DNA of 64,000 nucleotides, taken from contig NC_053490.1 of assembly GCF_905171775.1 (NCBI RefSeq), positions 517,829,854 to 517,893,853 of the forward strand. The letters are read 5' to 3'. Below, piece after piece: positions 19,096 to 29,405 of this stretch. The position numbers and the translations under genes were made by a program. How positions within the stretch are numbered: position 1 is the first letter of the stretch; every line of letters starts with the position of its first letter. Source of the DNA: Rana temporaria (lineage: Eukaryota; Chordata; Amphibia; Anura; Ranidae). The notes below the pieces were generated by a model, which was not told the DNA's origin, searched no databases, and worked only from the letters and a program-made list of their open reading frames with translations.

Positions 19096-19990
19096 TCCTG
19101 CAGTCTCTGGTAATCTTGTGCAGTATGTCCGCAGTCTCTGGTAATCTTGTGTAGTATGTCCGCAGTTTCTGGTAATCTTGTGTAGTATGTCCGCAGTCTC
19201 TGGTAATCTTGTGCAGTATGTCCGCAGTCTCTGGTAATCTTGTGTAGTATGTCCGCAGTCTCTGGTAATCTTGTGCAGTATGTCCGCAGTCTCTGGTAAT
19301 CTTGTGTAGTATGTCCGCAGTTTCTGGTAATCTTGTGTAGTATGTCCGCAGTCTCTGGTAATCTTTTGCAGTATGTCCGCAGTCTCTGGTAATCTCCTGC
19401 AGTATGTCCGCAGTCTCTGGTAATCTCCTGCAGTATGTCTGCAGTCTCTGGTAATCTTGTGCAGTATGTCCGCAGTCTCTGGTAATCTTGTGCAGTATGT
19501 CCGCAGTCTCTGGTAATCTTGTGCAGTATGTCCGCAGTCTCTGGTAATCTTGTGTAGTATGTCCGCAGTCTCTGGTAATCTTTTGCAGTATGTCCGCAGT
19601 CTCTGGTAATCTCCTGCAGTATGTCCGCAGTCTCTGGTAATCTTCTGCAGTATGTCCGCAGTCTCTGGTACTCTTGTGCAGTATGTCCGCAGTCTCTGGT
19701 AATCTTGTGCAGTATGTCCGCAGTCTCTGGTAATCCTGTGCAGTATGTCCGCAGTCTCTGGTAATCCTGTGCAGTATGTCCGCAGTCTCTGGTAATCTTG
19801 TGCAGTATGTCCGCAGTCTCTGGTAATCCTGTGCAGTATGTCCGCAGTCTCTGGTAATCCTGTGCAGTATGTCCGCAGTCTCTGGTAATCTTGTGCAGTA
19901 TGTCCGCAGTCTCTGGTAATCCTGTGCAGTATGTCCGCAGTCTCTGGTAATCTTGTGCAGTATGTCCGCAGTCTCTGGTAATCTCCTGCC
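19085..19990. repeat. 31-bp tandem array (about 29 copies)
   Basis: The unit gcagtatgtccgcagtctct followed by ggtaatcttgt repeats every 31 bp. Single-base variants (cttgtg, cctgtg, ctcctg, ttttg) are distributed among units. No unit contains a stop codon in any minus-strand frame, and 31 is not a multiple of 3, so the 401-aa (19040-20245) and 321-aa frames stay open with a 31-residue protein period. They are artefacts. Confidence 0.95.
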
Positions 19991-20851
19991 CATTTCGAGT
20001 CCTTCATTACTAACAGTGTCATATTTTAGTTTGTTTGCACCGATCTGTAAGACTGCGCTATATACCATGATTTGTGATGCTGGGGCTATATACTCTGTGC
20101 TGTGACGCTGAGCTGTATACTCCTGACATTGAGTGGAATACAGGGGACGGAGTGGTGGATTATATAAGGGGTGTGGCTTATGAGAAGTGGGAGGGACCAA
20201 ATGTGGAAGGGCGGGGTATTGCGCCCCCCCATCATAAAACTTCACCAGCCGCCACTGACAGTGGATCTAAAATAAAAAAAAACATGCGGTTTAGTAATTA
20301 TGCATATGAGCGTATAATTTTTATTTATTTTTTTGGTGGGGGAGTGGATCTTGGGTGGGAGTTCCCACACTTTTTTCCCCAGGACTTGACCTCTGGGCGT
20401 AACTATGTGCGGGCGTAGCGTATCTTATTTACGCTACGCCACCGCAACTTAGAGAGGCAAGTGCTGTATTCACAAAGCACTTGCGTCCTAAGTTACGGCG
20501 GCGTATCGTAAATCGGCCGGCGTAAGCGCGCGTATTTCAAAGTAGGCAGGTCGTGGGCGTGTTGTATTTAAATTAAGCTTGACCCCATGTAGATGCATGG
20601 CCGAACGAACGGCGCATGAGCGCAAATGCTCAGTATCACGTCGTATTTACGTCCAAAGATACGCCGGCTCAATGCCTGTGACGTGAACGTAACCTACGCA
20701 CAGCCCCATTCACGTACGACTTACGTAAACGACGTAAAAAGATACGCTTGTTCCGACGTCCATACCTTGCATGGGCTGCGCCACCTAGAGATCAGCTTTA
20801 ACTTTACGCCGACGTATGTCTTACGTAAATTGCGTAACTAATTGCGACGGG

Positions 20852-20878
20852 CGTACGTACGTACGTACGTACGTACGT
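20852..20878. repeat. (CGTA)n microsatellite
   Basis: About seven cgta units lie inside the GATTC element. The paralogous copy at about 49039-49051 has gcgtacgtacgttcatgaat at the same place, with only two to three units. Confidence 0.9.
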
Positions 20879-21101
20879 GAATCGGCGTATTTTGCTCATT
20901 TACATATTCAACGCAGAAATCAACGGAAGCGCCACCTAGCAGCCAGCGTAAATATGCACCCCAAGATACGACGGCGTAGGAGATTTACGCCGCTCGTATC
21001 TTGGCCAAATCTATGCGTAACTGATTCTAAGAATCAGGCGCATAGATACGACGGCGGACATTCGGACTTACGACGGTCGTAAGTTTTTGAGAATCTGGGC
21101 C

Positions 21102-21505
21102 TTAGTTTTTTAATGAATCAGATTGAGATGTAAAAAAAAAAAATTTGTATTTTATTTTATACTTACCACAAATGGCTGTTACTAGGCAGATCATCCTAAT
21201 CTGCCACTTCCTCGTCCGCGGTGGTCTTCTTTCTTCTCCTCCTCACGCTGCCTCCTGAGAAATGGGGAGCGGTGTCTTCTGGGACCTTGTATGTGTCCCA
21301 GGAGACATCCGCCCATTCACGCGCCTGCGCAGTAGCATGCGCAGTAGGGACCGGGGAAGTGAAGCCGCAACACTTCACTTCATGATTCTCTCACCAAGGA
21401 TGGTGGCGGGGCAGCCGAGACCCGAGCGATTGCTTGGCTTTGGCTGCCGACATCGGGGACACCCTGGACAGGTAAGTGTCCTTATTAAAAGTCAGCAGCT
21501 ACAGT
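21102..21505. other. Left part of a palindromic repeat, non-coding
   Basis: The stretch taaaagtcagcagctacag (21485-21503) is mirrored by tgtagctgctgactttttat at 22248-22267, so the two flanks of the 21506 element are arms of an older palindrome. That palindrome ends near gacctccgctttaa at 22305. The 60-86-aa frames are not genes. Confidence 0.5.
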
Positions 21506-22241
21506 GGCCCGGATTCAGGTAGATTTGCCCCTTATTTACGGAGGCGCAGGGCAGCGTTTTTGCCCTGCACCACCGCAAATTTACTGCGCTACCCGCGATT
21601 CACGGAGCAGTAGCTCCGTAAATTGCGTGTGCGCTGTGTAAACTTGCCCTGCGTAAGGGCGCCTAATGTAAATGATCCCGTAGGGGGCGGAAATCATTTA
21701 AATTAGGCGCGTTATCGCGCCGATCGTAGAGCGCATGCTCCGTCGGGAAACTTTCCCGACGTGCATTGCGGCAAATGACGTCGCAAGGACGTCATTTGCT
21801 TCAAAGTGAACGTGAATGGCGTCCAGCGCCATTCACGAACCACTTACGCAAATTACGTAAAATTCGAACATCGCAACGCGGGAACGACGGGTATACTTTA
21901 GCATTGGCTGCCCCTGCTATTAGAAGGGGCAGCCTTACGCTAAACACGCCGTACGGAAACGATGTAAATTGCGTACGCAGGGCTCGCACAACATTGTGAA
22001 TCGGTGTTAGTATGCAATTTGCATACTATATGCTGACCACAATGGGAACGCCCCCTAGCGGTCATCGCAAGAATGCAGCCTAGATATGCGTGGCATAAGA
22101 GCCTTATGCCACGCAGATTTTAGGCTGCAGTCGGCGTTACGATGTTCCTGAATCAGGAGCATTCGTAACGCCGGGGCAAGTAAGCAATTGCGCTGTGTAA
22201 CCTATGGTTACACAGGCGCAATTGCTACTTGAATCTGGGCC
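21506..22241. mobile_element. GATTC-TIR transposon, copy 4
   Basis: The ends ggcccggattcagg and cttgaatctgggcc are inverted and flanked by AGT at 21503-21505 and 22242-22244. It shares the gcattgcggcaaatgacgtc-type interior with relatives in the window. It sits in the spacer of a palindrome (arms near 21485 and 22248). The AGT duplication argues for 3-bp rather than TA-only target duplication in this family. Confidence 0.8.
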
Positions 22242-22378
22242 AGTGTTTGTAGCTGCTGACTTTTTATTTTTATTTAATTTTTTACCGCCGGACCTCCGCT
22301 TTAATGTGGAAAGTCAGGGTAAGAGAGTATTAGAACATCTTTTCTGCCACCTAGTGGCTCTCAAGTAGTGCCCTAAAG

Positions 22379-22856
22379 CAGTGGTTCTCAACCTTTTTTG
22401 AGACAACAACCAGCTTGTCTCTGCTGCTTCCCAGTTTAGCCTCACCTAGTTCCTGACCACGGCTCGTCTCTGCTGATTCCCGGCTTTAATCTTGGCTAGC
22501 CCTGACTATGGCTTACCTCTGCTGACTTTCTGGTGTGGCCTTGGCCTGCCCCCTGACCACGGTTCCACTGTCATACTGGTGTGACCCTAACAGCCATGCA
22601 GCCAAACTGTGTTCTGACACCCGCACCCACATGGCTGTCAAATTGTCAGTAGCAGCTGTGTCTGTGCAGCCTCTGCATCCCAATTGACACAAGTGGGATT
22701 GCTTGTACTGGGTTCTGACACTATGAGTGGAAACAAGTGGAATACATGGGACGATGGATTCTATAAGGGGTGTGGCTTATGAGAAGTGGGAGAGACCAAA
22801 CGTGGAGGGGCGGGGTCTTGCGCCCCCCCATCCTAAAACTTCACCAGCCGCCACTG
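22379..22856. mobile_element. Composite hAT fragments
   Basis: It opens with cagtggttctcaacc, a typical hAT end, and closes with gccgccactg, the right end of the hAT-B family; the two ends are not a pair and no 8-bp duplication is seen. Between them, ttcctgaccacggctcgtct units resemble the 49-bp array at 28.9-29.4 kb. Probably a rearranged junction of two elements. Confidence 0.45.
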
Positions 22857-22924
22857 CTGGGAAGCAAGGAACACCTGTGCACCCTGTGTGGGCAAACGCA
22901 GCCCTCCCACAGGTATATGCTTAA

Positions 22925-23391
22925 AGCGGGGTTCCGGGCATAATTTTGTATTTGTTTTTTTAAACCCAAAATTAATCACATTAAATAGTCCCTAAAACAT
23001 ATTAATAGCTCCCCAATCGTTCCAGAAATCATTGCACACACTTGCCTTATATCCTCCAGCTCATGTGTGTGGCCGTATCCATCATATGTGTGGGCATGTG
23101 AAGCCCAGTTCCTTTTTCTTCCTGGTTTTCGGGGAGAGGTGCATGCTGGGCGATTTTTAGGCACAGTAATGCCCAGAGACTCCTGGGAAATGAGTGTCAT
23201 AATTTCCCAGGAAGCAATGGGGGTCTTATGACAGGAAGTTGAACCACCTAGGACCAGGAATAAGGCAGATTACGAAATATGCCTAGTAACAGCCATATAG
23301 AAGTGAGTAAAAAAATAAAAAATTATATATATTTTTTTACATTAATAGCAAGCTGTTAATAGAAAGTTAATTTTTAGGGTAAAACTCTGCT
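22925..23391. mobile_element. TTAA-flanked MITE, agcggggttcc type
   Basis: Left end agcggggttccgggc, right end gggtaaaactctgctt, with TTAA at 22921-22924 and 23392-23395. The arms are less symmetrical than in the other TTAA MITEs. The 74-aa minus-strand frame is non-genic. Confidence 0.65.
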
Positions 23392-23395
23392 TTAA

Positions 23396-23889
23396 GTATG
23401 CCCTTGTGAACGAGGCCTAAGAGAGATATGAAACATTTTTACTGCCACCTTGTGGCTCTCAGACAGTGCCCTTTACAGCGGGATTAAACCCAAAACCAAA
23501 ATTTAATATATTGCAGCTTTCCAATCATTGGATGAGGTGGCTGTATTAGTTTTCTTTTTTTAGGCTTTTTTTCCATTCTGTTTTCACTTGGTGGGTGCCG
23601 CACCTGGAACCAGGAACCCGCGAAGAACCCAGAACAACGGCCTCCGCCACAGAAATACTCCCTCCCAGCATGCACAGCGAGGCCCAACTCCTCTCATTGG
23701 CTACTGGGGAAAAAGACCTGCCTGGATCTCTCCGGCGCCATCTACCGCCCAGGGATGGTACCGCATGCCTGGAACGCAGACTGAACCACAAAACAATCCA
23801 GAATTTGGCGACAGCCAAATTTAACAAAATCAAGGATGAGAGCAACTTATCTCTCTCATCCTCCCACTAACTTTAGCGTGGTGCCCTTA
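23396..23889. other. Repeat fragments, no gene
   Basis: gccaccttgtggctctcaga near 23445 repeats the motif at 22350 (gccacctagtggctctcaag). agcgggattaaacccaaaac near 23477 looks like one end of a TTAA-type MITE. The 78-99-aa frames overlap on both strands and show no domain. Confidence 0.35.
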
Positions 23890-24114
23890 CACTAGGCTCG
23901 GCTGGGCTCTAGGCTGCGGTGCTCGGCTTGTCTCGGCTCCCCTTGCGTGGCTGCGGGCGGAGCCGAGTGTGGCCAAGCCTAGCCGAGTGCGCAGTACACT
24001 CGGCTCGGTCTATTTCGGCGGCGCCCGGGAACAGCAGTATTGGCGTAAATCGCGCACCCAAGATTTCCCCCTGATTTTAAGGGGAAAAAAGTGTGCGGTA
24101 TACGCCGATAAATA
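23890..24114. mobile_element. Right-end fragment of the ccgtatttatc element
   Basis: It ends gtatacgccgataaatacgg, the same terminus as the fuller copy at 45830-46692. Only this end is present. G/C-rich ggctcgg repeats precede it. Confidence 0.5.
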
Positions 24115-24835
24115 CGGTATTTATTTGCAAAATTTTATAACAGAAACTAAGAAAAACATGTTGTTTTTAAAAACAAAATTTCAGTATTTTTTCATATATT
24201 TAGCAAAAAATAGAAAACCCAGTAGTGATTAAATACCACCAAAAGAAAGCTCCAGTTGTGTGAACTACAGTAAAACCTTGGTTTGCGAGTAACTCGCTAT
24301 TCAGCGTTTGCAATACGAGCATTTTTTTTAAAATCCTGACTCGGTTTGCCAGTGTTGTCTAGCAAGACGATCAGGATTCAAGCCACAGCAGTGTGCAGTA
24401 CCGCATTTGGCCAGGGGTGCCGTAGCCGAGCAGAGCCGTGCAGAAAAATTCTGAAATACTCCGTTCCCGAGTCTTTCAGAGGTTTTCCAAATTCAGCCGA
24501 GCTGTCCCCGAGCCTTTCTGAGTATTTCCGAGGCTCTCCAGCGCCCCCCAAACTTCTGGCCACATGCGGTATTGCATGCCATAGAAGTCAATGCGAAACA
24601 AATTATTTTCATTTTCATTGACTTCTATGGGGAAACTCGCTTTGATATGCTAGTGCTTTGGATTACTAGTATTCTCCTAGAACGGATAATGCTCGTAATC
24701 CAAAGTTCCACTGTAAATGATAAAAATGTTCATATGGATACAGTGTTGCATAACCGAGAAATTGGTATTCAAAGTGCGACAGCGCTGAAAGCTGAAAATT
24801 TGCCTGGGCAGGAGGCCAAGGGGTAAGGGGCCCTG
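24115..24835. mobile_element. Fragment of the ccaccaaaagaaagc repeat, split by a mariner-type element
   Basis: taaataccaccaaaagaaag near 24228 and attcaaagtgcgacagcgct near 24768 belong to the same dispersed family seen complete at 52722-53709 and partial at 47721-47938. The two parts are separated by the TA-flanked insertion 24268-24713. Confidence 0.6.
24268..24713. mobile_element. Non-autonomous Tc1/mariner-type element with TA duplication
   Basis: The ends cagtaaaaccttggtttgcg and ccaaagttccactg are approximate inverted repeats, flanked by TA at 24266-24267 and 24714-24715. The terminal sequence and the TA target are typical of mariner-like elements. Interior 24590-24640 contains an inverted gacttctatgg/ccatagaagtc pair. 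No transposase. Confidence 0.7.
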
Positions 24836-25047
24836 TATTGGGAGTGCCTAAGCACCCTTGTAACTGTTACATCTGCAGGACAGCTAGTTCTGTTGAAAAT
24901 CACCAGACTTACTGGTAGGATCATCAGGTGAAAATAAAGAAAACAAATCACATCTTGGTAAGCTGCAATATAATAAATGTTTGATTTTGGACTTAAGCAG
25001 AGGTTCTCATTCTTTTTTTGAGACCAGGGCCCGGCAAATTCTTCTTA

Positions 25048-25397
25048 GGCTGCATTCACACCTCGGCGTACTAAATCGTAGCGTTTTGTCCCGCGAATTG
25101 CGGTGACAAATAGCGGCGTTTTGTACCGCGATTCGCTGCGACAAAAAGCTGCGATTGTGAATGCAGCCTTCACCCCCTCTATGGAGATGGTTCACATCTC
25201 CTATGCCGAACGCCGAAAGACGCCTGAAAAAAAGGTCCGGGACTTTTTTTCAGGCGACAGGCGACAGGCGGCAGGCGGCAGGCGTGGAGATGTGAACCAT
25301 CTCCATAGAGGGCAATGTTACATCATCCCTCTGGCGTGTCGGGGCGGCAGCGGGCGTCACACTACAGGCGACAAAACGCCTAGGTGTGAATGGGCTC
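25048..25397. mobile_element. TTA-flanked MITE with ggctgcattcacacc ends
   Basis: The ends ggctgcattcacacct and aggtgtgaatgggc are inverted with TTA at 25045-25047 and 25398-25400. Internal arms gcggtgacaaatagcggcg and ggttcacatctcc/ggagatgtgaacc form hairpins. Related ends occur at 47139 and 52506. Confidence 0.65.
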
Positions 25398-25459
25398 TTA
25401 AACCTCGTAGCCCTAACAGTAAAAAATAAGGTATGAGAATGTAAAACATGTAGTTAAAT

Positions 25460-27740
25460 GCTGGACTCTGGATGGGGCTGGGTGTCACTGTGGAGAAGAT
25501 GGGGGTTGTTGAGTGGGTTAGGGGACTCTGCAGTAGACTTGGTGGCTCTGTAGGGTATGAGGTTTGTGGAGGCGCTATGGGAGGTTGGGGAACACTATGT
25601 GACACTGTTGGAGGTTGTGGGCTCTGTGGATGGCTGGAGGCTGAGGTCTTTCTAAAGGTAATGTGGGCCACTATGGGAGGTTGGGGGGCACTGTGGAGGC
25701 TGAGGTCTTTCTGGAGGTACTGTGAGCCACTATGGGAGGTTGGGGGGAGCTGTGGGGCACTGTTGGAGGTTGTGGGCACTGTGGATGGCTGGAGGCTTTA
25801 CAGCAGGCTGGTGGGCAGTGTGGAGTCTAAGGTCTTTCTGGAGGTACTGTGGGTCACTATGGGAGGTTGGGGGGCACTGTGGATGGCTGGAGGCTTTGCA
25901 GCAGCCTGGTGGGCAGTGTGGCTATTTCTGGAGGTACTGTGGGCCACTATGGGAGTGTCACGTACCTTTCCAGAGGCCGAAGTGCTGAAAGGGCTTCCCT
26001 TGCGACTAAGTGCAGAACGCCCCCTGGAGGTGACACAGGGGGTGCTATGCCCAGAGTTGCAGGAGTTGCCAGCTGCGACTTGCTGAGTAAATGTTGGAGA
26101 TCAGCTGTAGACCAGGATACGCAGTCAGGCAGGGGTACCACGGAAGTACCAGATGAAGTGATATTGCAGGAAAACCCAGGAGTGGAGTCAGGAGCCAAGC
26201 CGGAAGTCATACACAGGTAGCAAGCAGAGAGGAAGTTACTGGAACAGGTCAGAAGGCAAGCCGGGGTCATACACTGGATCAAGCAGACAGGAACAGGACA
26301 CAGCATAAGCCGAGGGACAAGCCGGGGGTCATGCATGCAGAATTCTGGTCAGGCAAGCCGGGTTGTCAACAGGAATACAAGGAAACAGGAACAGGAGCTC
26401 AGGATCACATCAAGGGCTGAAGATCATGCAGCAGTTGGTAACTGCTGCAGCAAGCTTTAAATAGGGCACTGACGCCAGGAGTCCCGCCCGCATTGCGTGC
26501 GTAATGGCGCACGCGCGTGCGCAGTAAAGAACACTGAGTTCACAGAATTGTTGCCCGTGCGTGTGTTAGTGTGCGCGCCAGTGCGCGTGCCTGCGCGCAT
26601 CCTCGCGCGCATGCGCACCGTGCTTGTTGGTCCGTGCAGGACAGGTCTGCCAGTTCTTCCACGGTTGGTTCTCTGACAGGGAGGTTGGGGGGCACTGTTG
26701 GAGGTTGTGGGCACTGTGGATGGCTGGAGGCTTTACAGCAGGCTGCTGGGCAGTGTGGAGTGCAAGGTCTTTCTGGAGGTACTGTAGGTCACTATGGGAG
26801 GTTGGGTGCACTGTGGATAGCTGGAGGCTTTGCAGCAGGCTGGTGGGCAGTGTGGAGGCTGAGGTCTTTCTGGAGGTACTGTGGGCCATTATGGGAGGTT
26901 GGGGGGGGCACTGTGGAGGCTGAGGTCTTTCCGGAGGTTCTGTGGGCCACTATGGGAGGTTGGGGGGAACTGCGGGGCACTGTTGGAGGTTGTGGGCACT
27001 GTGGATGGTTGGAGCCTTTGAAGCAGTCTGGTGGGCAGTGTGAAGTCTGAGGTCTTTCTGGAGGTACTGTGGGCCACTATGGGAGGTTGGGGGGCACTGT
27101 GGATGGCTGGAGGCTTTGCAGCAGGCCGGTGGGCAGTGTGGAGGCTGAGGTCTTTCTTGAGGTACTGTGGGCCACTATGGGAGGTTGGGGGGAACTGTGG
27201 GGCACTGTTGGAGGTTGTGGGCATACTGTGGGCCATTATGGGAGGTTGGGGGGGCACTGTGGAGGCTGAGGTCTTTCCGGAGGTTCTGTGAGCCACTATG
27301 GGAGGTTGGGGGGAACTGTGGGGCACTGTTGGAGGTTGTGGGCACTGTGGATGGTTGGAGGCTTTGAAGCAGTCTGGTGGGCAGTGTGGAGTCTGAGGTC
27401 TTTCTGGAGGTACTGTGGGCCACTATGGGAGGTTGGGGGGCACTGTGGATGGATGGAGGCTTTGCAGCAGGCTGGTGGGCAGTGTGGAGTCTAAGGTCTT
27501 TCTGGAGGTACTGTGGGCCACTATGGGAGGTTGGGGGGCACTGTGGATGGCTGGAGGCTTTGCAGCAGGCCGGTGGGCAGTGTGGAGGCTGAGGTCTTTC
27601 TGGAGGAACTGTGGGCCACTATGGGAGGTTGGGGGGCACTGTGGATTACTGGAGGCTTTGCAGCAGACCGGTGGGCAGTGTAGAGGATGAGGTCTTTCTG
27701 GAGGTACTGTGGGCCACTATGGGAGGTTGGAGGGTACTGT
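25460..27740. repeat. GC-rich minisatellite (composite unit), interrupted by a solo LTR
   Basis: Blocks such as ctttctggaggtactgtggg, ccactatgggaggttggggg and cactgtggatggctggaggc recur about twenty times in varying order. Higher-order units of roughly 98-105 bp can be seen from 26690 to 27740. All frames of 60-200 aa here are repeats of the same few peptides (WATMGGWGALW and similar) and are not genes. Confidence 0.85.
25956..26678 (+). mobile_element. Solo LTR (723 bp) with 5-bp target duplication
   Basis: It begins TGTCACGTAC and ends TTCTCTGACA, with the exact duplication GGGAG at 25951-25955 and 26679-26683. A TATA-like ctttaaatagg lies at about 26453-26463, suggesting plus orientation. 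No internal retroviral sequence is left, so it is the product of LTR-LTR recombination. The 3' 150 bp are very rich in gcgcgtgcg-type dinucleotides. Ty3/gypsy or ERV origin cannot be told from the LTR alone. Confidence 0.85.
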
Positions 27741-27865
27741 GTGAGCTGGGAGGCACGATGGTAAGTAAAGGAATCTACAGTTGGCTGGAGGCCCAGAAGA
27801 AGGAAGGCTATGGCCTGGCAGTTGGCCACGGCCCAAAGATTAAGGACCACTATTCTAAAGACGGT

Positions 27866-28899
27866 GGAGAGTCTAGCCTGCATAAAGAAGATAGTTCATG
27901 GTATGCAGATAAATTTAAGCCCTTTTTTATAAACTGCATTGGTGTTAGAAAAAAAATGTACTGTCCTGAACACATCCATGTGCCCGGATATTTTAATTAT
28001 ATGAAAAATTATTTTCTTAGCGAGAAATTACTTTAGAAAAAAAAAAGAAGAAACAAAGGAAGACTGCTGTGAATAAATCGCCCATCTGACATGACCCTAA
28101 GGGAGGTCAAGTAATTATTGTTGACTCAACAAAGAATGCAAGAACAGATTGTATTGAACATCAGCCTATACACAATGTTCCAACAGAGCGCCTTCTGTAT
28201 GTATACATGCCTAATGTATAATAGAAAACGTTTGCAAGGTCCCTCTTCACCAAGGACGCCTGCTGAGAAGCTGCAACAAAACATGAAAACAAATTAGCTG
28301 AGAATAATGTGCGGGTTGGGTAATCAGATGTGATCACCTTGATCAACAATGCAACAGTCTGAGTGAATGGCAAGGAGGCAGAGCAACGATCCCCATTGAA
28401 CGCAGAACATAAATCAAGGTTAAAGTGGTATTTCAGGCAAGAGAATCAATGTCTTTCACGATACAATAAAGTCCTTCAAAATTCCAAAGCAAGAGATTAT
28501 GATACGGTCCTTGCTGAATCCTTGACAACTCCAATTGTGTCACTGGTTGAGCAAGTTGAACCAAACAAATACGGTTGTTCAGAAGTGAACTTTATCATTG
28601 TTTGACCCAGATAAGACTTTTGTCCGGTTTTATTAACCTGAGAAGACCTTATGATAACCAGCAATGATGATAGGACATCATCAGGAGAAGACCTGCGTGT
28701 GGGCCAATACATAGAGGAAGGGTAATTTCCTTTCCAGCCGGTTACGTGTACCAATGTAAATGCTTGATTCCAATCTTGGTGCAAGAGAGCCTATTTAAGT
28801 TACAGAGCTGAGCCAGGAAGGTGCTGTATGGTCTTCAAATGTTCTCTGCGACCACGAGCCTGTTTCTGCGATCTTCTTTTTCTGTTCATGACTAAACTT
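27866..28899. other. No recognised gene
   Basis: A/T-rich sequence with frames up to 95 aa lacking domain signatures. Some features (tatttaagttacagagctga near 28792) could be promoter-like parts of a degraded LTR, but no paired ends or duplications were found. Confidence 0.35.
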
Positions 28900-29405
28900 G
28901 ACCATAATTTGTCTCATGGCTGGACTCTGCTGACTCTAGGTTTGACCTTGGCAAGTTCCTGACCACGGCTTGTCTCTGCTAAATCTCAGTTTGACCTCGG
29001 CTAATTTCTGACCACAACCTGTCTGCTGAATCCTGGTTAGACCTCGGCTAGCTCCTGATCACAACTCATCTCTGCTGATTCCTGGTTTGACTTTGGCTAG
29101 TTCCTGACCACGGCTTGTCTTTGCTGATTCCTGGTTTGACTTTGGCTAGTTCCTGACCATGGCTTGTATTTGCTGATTCCTGGTTTGACCCTGGCTAGTT
29201 CCTGACTGTGACTTGTCTTTGCTGATTCCTGGTTTGACTTTGGCTAGTTCCTGACTGTGGCTTGTCTTTGCTGATTCCTGGTTTGACTTTGGCTAGTTGC
29301 TGACTGTGGCTTGTCTTTGCTGATTCCTGGTTTGACTTTGGCTAGTTCCTGACCATGGCTTGTCTTTGCTGATTCCTGGTTTGACTTTGGCTAGTTCCTG
29401 ACCAT
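28900..29405. repeat. 49-bp tandem array
   Basis: The unit ctgattcctggtttgacttt followed by ggctagttcctgaccacggc and ttgtctttg repeats with starts at 29075, 29124 and 29173, and onward to about 29400. Earlier units (28905-29070) are more divergent. Related single units occur at 22440-22560. Confidence 0.9.

Larger units (their letters stand above)
17172..20257. mobile_element. hAT-B: non-autonomous hAT element, inner layer
   Basis: The ends cagtggcggc and gccgccactg are inverted. An exact 8-bp duplication acagtgga lies at 17164-17171 and 20258-20265. It contains a long AT-rich palindrome, a second inverted repeat, a TTAA MITE and a 31-bp tandem array. Its right-end 120 bp (ggggtgtggcttatgagaag...) recurs at 22745-22856, showing it is a dispersed family. 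No transposase recognised. Confidence 0.9.
16700..20395. mobile_element. hAT-A: non-autonomous hAT element, outer layer
   Basis: The ends cagggctcaagtcctg and caggacttgacctctg are inverted and begin CAG, as in hAT elements. An exact 8-bp target duplication ggcgtaac lies at 16692-16699 and 20396-20403, which defines the boundaries. No hAT transposase is found inside; most of the interior is hAT-B. A 310-bp palindrome occupies 16850-17163. Confidence 0.9.
16672..21101. mobile_element. GATTC-TIR transposon, copy 3, carrying nested hAT insertions
   Basis: The left end ggcccagattcac (16672) and right end gaatctgggcc (to 21101) are inverted. Only 16672-16699 and 20396-21101 belong to this element; the interior is the hAT-A insertion, bounded by an exact 8-bp duplication. 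The right part aligns by eye with the uninterrupted copy at 48565-49296, for example gagaggcaagtgctgtattc and the agatgcatggccgaacgaac region. Confidence 0.8.
24998..27865. mobile_element. hAT-like element filled with a minisatellite
   Basis: Left end cagaggttctcattc and right end aaggaccacta are diverged inverted ends of the cagtggttctcaacc type. The flanking octamers gacttaag and ttctaaag match at only 5 of 8, so the insertion is old or the boundary slightly off. Inside are a MITE (25048-25397), a long minisatellite and a solo LTR (25956-26678). No transposase found. Confidence 0.6.

Noticed and set aside
19085..19990. CRISPR array
   Set aside because: Head-to-tail repeats without unique spacers in a vertebrate-type transposon; not a repeat-spacer structure.
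19040..20245. 401-aa repeat protein
   Set aside because: Product of a stop-free 31-bp tandem array open in all three frames; no start context or non-repeat domain.
25472..27750. Tryptophan- and glycine-rich proteins on the plus strand and proline/serine-rich proteins on the minus strand
   Set aside because: Both strands are open because the minisatellite lacks stops; the peptides are the same repeat in different frames.
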